From an uncultured Oscillospiraceae bacterium (GTDB taxonomy: Bacteria; Bacillota; Clostridia; Oscillospirales; Oscillospiraceae), in contig CAMNOL010000005.1 in NCBI GenBank assembly GCA_946546815.1, forward strand, positions 1-50,081: a DNA stretch of 50,081 nucleotides, read 5' to 3'. Made by a program: the position numbers and the translations under genes. Of the stretch, positions 46,907-50,081 are shown one piece after another (the stretch's first letter is position 1; every line of letters starts with the position of its first letter). The notes beneath the pieces were generated by a model that was not told the DNA's origin, did no database searches, and worked only from the letters and a program-made list of their open reading frames with translations.

Positions 46907-47041
46907 GCGTCCTGCTCCTTCCGTTTGGGATAAGGTTAGTTTTTCCACGCAGCAGGGCGGTTATGCAGAAGAAACAGCGGCTTCCGGCGCTGCCGGATTC
47001 TTCAGAGGGACTCCGGCGGCGCTTTTTTCCTCAAAAGCAAA

Positions 47042-47077
47042 CAGCTGCCCCGAAACGCAATTGCTTCGGGACAGCTG
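47042..47077. terminator. Hairpin between PHP gene and sigG (weak terminator or leader structure)
   Basis: CAGCTGCCCCGAA ... TTCGGGACAGCTG imperfect inverted repeat; no strong U-run. Confidence 0.4.
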
Positions 47078-47220
47078 CGGCATGATTCAAATGTGAGGAC
47101 GGACTGCTTCTCTATGATCCGTCCGGGAGCCGGAACGACCGCTCCATCCGGTTATGTTCGGCGCGGGCGAACCGTCGTAATGCACGGCTGCCCGGGATGC
47201 TTCCGGACAGTCTGGTAGTA

Positions 47221-48093
47221 TCACCTGGGATTGACCGGGCGGCAGTCCTTCAGGAACCGTTGCAGTCCCTCTGACCCCTGTTCCACTGACGCAAGGTTGA
47301 TGTCCCCCAGCTGGACCAGCTTGTTGCTGCCGTGGTAGTCGCTGCCCGCCGTGACGTAAAGGCCGTATTGCTCCGCGTAGGAAAGAACCTCTCCCTGGAG
47401 CTTTGCGGTAAATCCGGAATAATAGGCCTCCAGCCCGGCCAGTCCGAATTCCATCAGGTGCACAATGCGCCGGTTCAGCGCCTCCCCGATGATGAGGTCC
47501 TCTCCGGTGCCGTAGGAGGGGTGGGCCAGCACCGGAATGCCGCCACTTTCCAGAATGCCTCGGATGGCTTCCTCCGGGCGGACGTACTCGCTGCGGAACC
47601 GCTTCTGGTTGATATAGTCGCGGATGGCCTCATCCTTGCTTTTGGCGTAGCCGTACTTGACCATGAGGTTTCCGATGTGGGGCTTTCCGGGATTGTTTCT
47701 TGCCAGCAGCGCAGCCAGCTCCTCCTCCGGAAAGGTAAACCCGAAGGCTTCCTTTAAAAAGTCCAGGCGCGCCTGTGTCTTTTTCATCCGGAAGCTGTGC
47801 CCCTTCTCCACCACTGAGCGGATGGGCTGGGCCTGAGGGTCGTATCCGTAGCCGAGAATGTGATACTTCCCCTGCTCATCCCGGCAGGAGAACTCGATTC
47901 CGGTGAGGAACATCGGATCTGTCTCCGTAAGGAGTCCGGGAATGATCTCTCCCGCCCGGATCGCGTCGTGGTCCGTCACAGAAAAGAGGTCCAGCCCCAG
48001 TGCGCGGACGTGAGAAAGAATCTCCTCCGGCGTGTCTGTGCCATCGGAGACGGTGGTGTGCATATGAAGGTCAATAGAATGGAGTTGCTTCAT
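47221..48093 (-). CDS. PHP-domain metal-dependent phosphoesterase
   Basis: MKQLHSIDLHMHTTVSDGTDTPEEILSHVRALGLDLFSVTDHDAIRAG...VLAHPSYG...VTAGSDYHGSNK. Confidence 0.92.
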   Translation of the reverse strand: MKQLHSIDLHMHTTVSDGTDTPEEILSHVRALGLDLFSVTDHDAIRAGEIIPGLLTETDPMFLTGIEFSCRDEQGKYHILGYGYDPQAQPIRSVVEKGHSFRMKKTQARLDFLKEAFGFTFPEEELAALLARNNPGKPHIGNLMVKYGYAKSKDEAIRDYINQKRFRSEYVRPEEAIRGILESGGIPVLAHPSYGTGEDLIIGEALNRRIVHLMEFGLAGLEAYYSGFTAKLQGEVLSYAEQYGLYVTAGSDYHGSNKLVQLGDINLASVEQGSEGLQRFLKDCRPVNPR

Positions 48094-48489
48094 CTGAAAT
48101 CGTCCTTTTCCGGTTGATTGCTGATTTTCGATCCTTCCAACAGCAGATTGCGTTCTGATCGGTGGGTCAAACAGCGCTGCGCTGCTGAGCAGTAGTTCAG
48201 CTTTACATCTATGATTTGTATCTATTATAGCACATCTGCCCCGGGTTGAACAGTCCGATTCCCGTTTTTTGTGGTCGTGAGGACTTTTTCTGCTGATTGA
48301 ACAGGACACCCTGCCTTGTCCGGGTATCTCCCCGAACAGAATGACCGAATCAAAGACCTTTCCTGAGGAATGATAAGCAAAACGCCTCCGAGCCAAAGGC
48401 GGCGGCAGATCCAAACTGCTCCTTCCCAACTTTTTATTTCTGTGTTATACTTTGAGTCGTAAATAAAAAATGAAGGAGGGGAGATTAAG

Positions 48490-48597
48490 ATGAATGGTTC
48501 AGCACAACGGGAACAATCCTGGGGAGCTGTGAATCGGTCTGCGCGGGTGTTCCGCTGTGTGAACCTCCCGGAGAAACAACCTGTCCGGGACACCTGA
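48490..48597 (+). CDS. 35-aa small ORF / possible leader peptide upstream of lipoprotein gene
   Basis: MNGSAQREQSWGAVNRSARVFRCVNLPEKQPVRDT* with strong SD AAGGAGGGG; not in the ORF track. Confidence 0.35.
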   Translation: MNGSAQREQSWGAVNRSARVFRCVNLPEKQPVRDT

Positions 48598-48637
48598 AAG
48601 GGTGATTGCGTTTGTAAAAATTATGGAGGTAACGGGT

Positions 48638-49849
48638 ATGAACAATATGAAAAAGCGAGTGATAGCCGGTTTTACGGCCGGCCTTTTTGCTGTGATGCTC
48701 CCCGGATGTGCACAGGCAAAAACCGGTTCTCAGACAGAGAAAGAGGCGGTTTATCTGGGGGTAAAGGATTATGGAGCGGAGGAAACGAATAAAGATCACC
48801 GAGACGATTTCCTGTACCGTTTTGAGATCGATGGAACGGAAGAAGCCATGAAGGTCAACAACGGAACCAAGGATGGGGAGGGGAACTACGACTACCCCAT
48901 TCAAAACCAGCTGAAGGAAGGGTATCGGTATACCATCACAATCGAAGACGACACGGTTACATCCGTGGAAGAGATGGTGGATGACAGTCAGGCTTCTTAT
49001 ACCCCCAGCGCCCAGGGAGTGCCGGGAGAAAAGACGCTGAAGAACTTCCTGCTGACCGCCCTGGAGCCTGTGGGCACCACCCTTTACATCTACGGCGGAG
49101 GATGGGACTGGCAGGATGAAGGTTCCGCCATCCAGACAAGAACGCTGGGCGTCTCCCCGGACTGGGTCAGGTTTTTCGAAAGCCAGAATGAAACCTACAC
49201 CTATAAGGAAGTGGATGGAGACGAGACGAAAGCCGACCCCACTTCCAGCTATTATCCCTATGGGGGATACAATGAATACTATTATGCCGGACTGGACTGC
49301 TCCGGGTATTTAGGATGGGCTCTTTATAACACCTTTGAGACGGAAGACGGACAGGACGGCTACGTGGGCGGCTCCACCGGCTTTGCACAGCGGCTCTCCG
49401 AACAAGGCTGGGGAGAGTGGACCCAGGAGGTAAAGGCCCCGGATGGAAAAACCGGCAACGGGATGAAGCCCGGTGACATCATGAGCATCAACGGGCACGT
49501 TTGGATTTCCCTGGGCACCTGCAGCGACGGAAGCGTTGTCATCCTGCATTCCACCCCCTCTATGAGCAGAGCGGGTCAGCCCGGCGGCGGCGTTCAGATC
49601 AGCGCCATCGGAACCAGTGAGAACTGTGAAGCTTACCAGCTTGCTGATCGGTATATGTCAGAGCATTTCCCCGCATGGTATGAACGATATGCAGTGCGCC
49701 TTTGTGATCCGGAGGTCTACTTTACCTTTGAGGGCGATACCGCCGGAAAGTTTACCTGGGATACCAAGGGAGAGAATACAGGTCTGACAGATCCGGACGG
49801 GATTCAGGATATGGCTCCCGATGGGGTGCTGGCCGCATTGCTGGGCTGA
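48638..49849 (+). CDS. NlpC/P60-like cysteine peptidase lipoprotein
   Basis: Lipobox VMLPGCAQ; catalytic-type GLDCSGYLGWALYNT and MKPGDIMSINGHVWISLG; SD GGAGG before ATG at 48638. Confidence 0.72.
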   Translation: MNNMKKRVIAGFTAGLFAVMLPGCAQAKTGSQTEKEAVYLGVKDYGAEETNKDHRDDFLYRFEIDGTEEAMKVNNGTKDGEGNYDYPIQNQLKEGYRYTITIEDDTVTSVEEMVDDSQASYTPSAQGVPGEKTLKNFLLTALEPVGTTLYIYGGGWDWQDEGSAIQTRTLGVSPDWVRFFESQNETYTYKEVDGDETKADPTSSYYPYGGYNEYYYAGLDCSGYLGWALYNTFETEDGQDGYVGGSTGFAQRLSEQGWGEWTQEVKAPDGKTGNGMKPGDIMSINGHVWISLGTCSDGSVVILHSTPSMSRAGQPGGGVQISAIGTSENCEAYQLADRYMSEHFPAWYERYAVRLCDPEVYFTFEGDTAGKFTWDTKGENTGLTDPDGIQDMAPDGVLAALLG

Positions 49850-49877
49850 GAGGGCAAAACACAACGGAGGCCCGGCT

Positions 49878-50000
49878 GTGGATCAGGTGCGAAAGATGTT
49901 CGGCGAGGAACAGACACGACGTCTGATTTTGAACCATATGTACGGGGTAAATTGTGAACAGACTTCGCCGTTCACCGGTGGATTTGGGTGTTTCCTATGA
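49878..50000 (+). CDS. 40-aa small ORF near the right edge, uncertain
   Basis: GTG start, GGAGG 7 nt upstream: MDQVRKMFGEEQTRRLILNHMYGVNCEQTSPFTGGFGCFL*. Confidence 0.25.
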   Translation: MDQVRKMFGEEQTRRLILNHMYGVNCEQTSPFTGGFGCFL

Positions 50001-50081
50001 TTGATCCCCGGAAATGGCAGGTTCGGAACGCTGCGCGGGGATGAATCAAGAACGGGTCCTGGGGCGGAGGGCTGCCCTTTG

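Noticed and set aside
1-50081. CRISPR arrays, tRNAs, rRNAs, transposases, integrases or prophage genes
   Set aside because: Looked for short regularly spaced repeats, cloverleaf/TPsiC-like motifs and mobile-element proteins; found none I could support.

Overview
This 50 kb window looks like chromosomal, moderately high-GC DNA from a spore-forming Clostridia, probably Oscillospiraceae-like (inferred from gene content, not tested). I saw no rRNA, tRNA, CRISPR array, prophage or transposase. The left part (about 1.8-18.5 kb, minus strand) is a dense housekeeping and sporulation block: yicC-remA-gmk-rpoZ-priA-def-fmt-rsmB-rlmN-PP2C-prkC(PASTA)-rsgA-thiN-[49-aa ORF]-spoVM-sipL-spoIVA. Many of its genes overlap by 4 nt. 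Two small genes there are absent from the ORF track: a 23-aa SpoVM and a small membrane ORF. Next come a solitary PglX-type DNA methyltransferase with no other BREX genes, an AraC/GH27/zinc-ribbon operon, a sugar-binding lipoprotein without permeases, and a HAD hydrolase. A lipid/isoprenoid-flavoured group follows: two glycerophosphodiesterases flanking a tocopherol-cyclase-like protein, an FAD/Rieske oxidoreductase and TspO. The right part has uraA/upp, a double zinc-ribbon membrane protein, a BspA-type LRR protein, a MATE transporter preceded by two tiny ORFs, a TMEM175-family channel with a riboswitch-like leader, a secreted DxDxDG-repeat protein, a GH3 hexosaminidase, sigG, a PHP phosphoesterase and an NlpC/P60-like lipoprotein. 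The most interesting candidates are the structured TMEM175 leader, the tocopherol-cyclase/FAD-Rieske couple, the spoVM-sipL-spoIVA cluster, the lone PglX, and the MATE uORFs. All are sequence-reading hypotheses; no database search or folding software was run.
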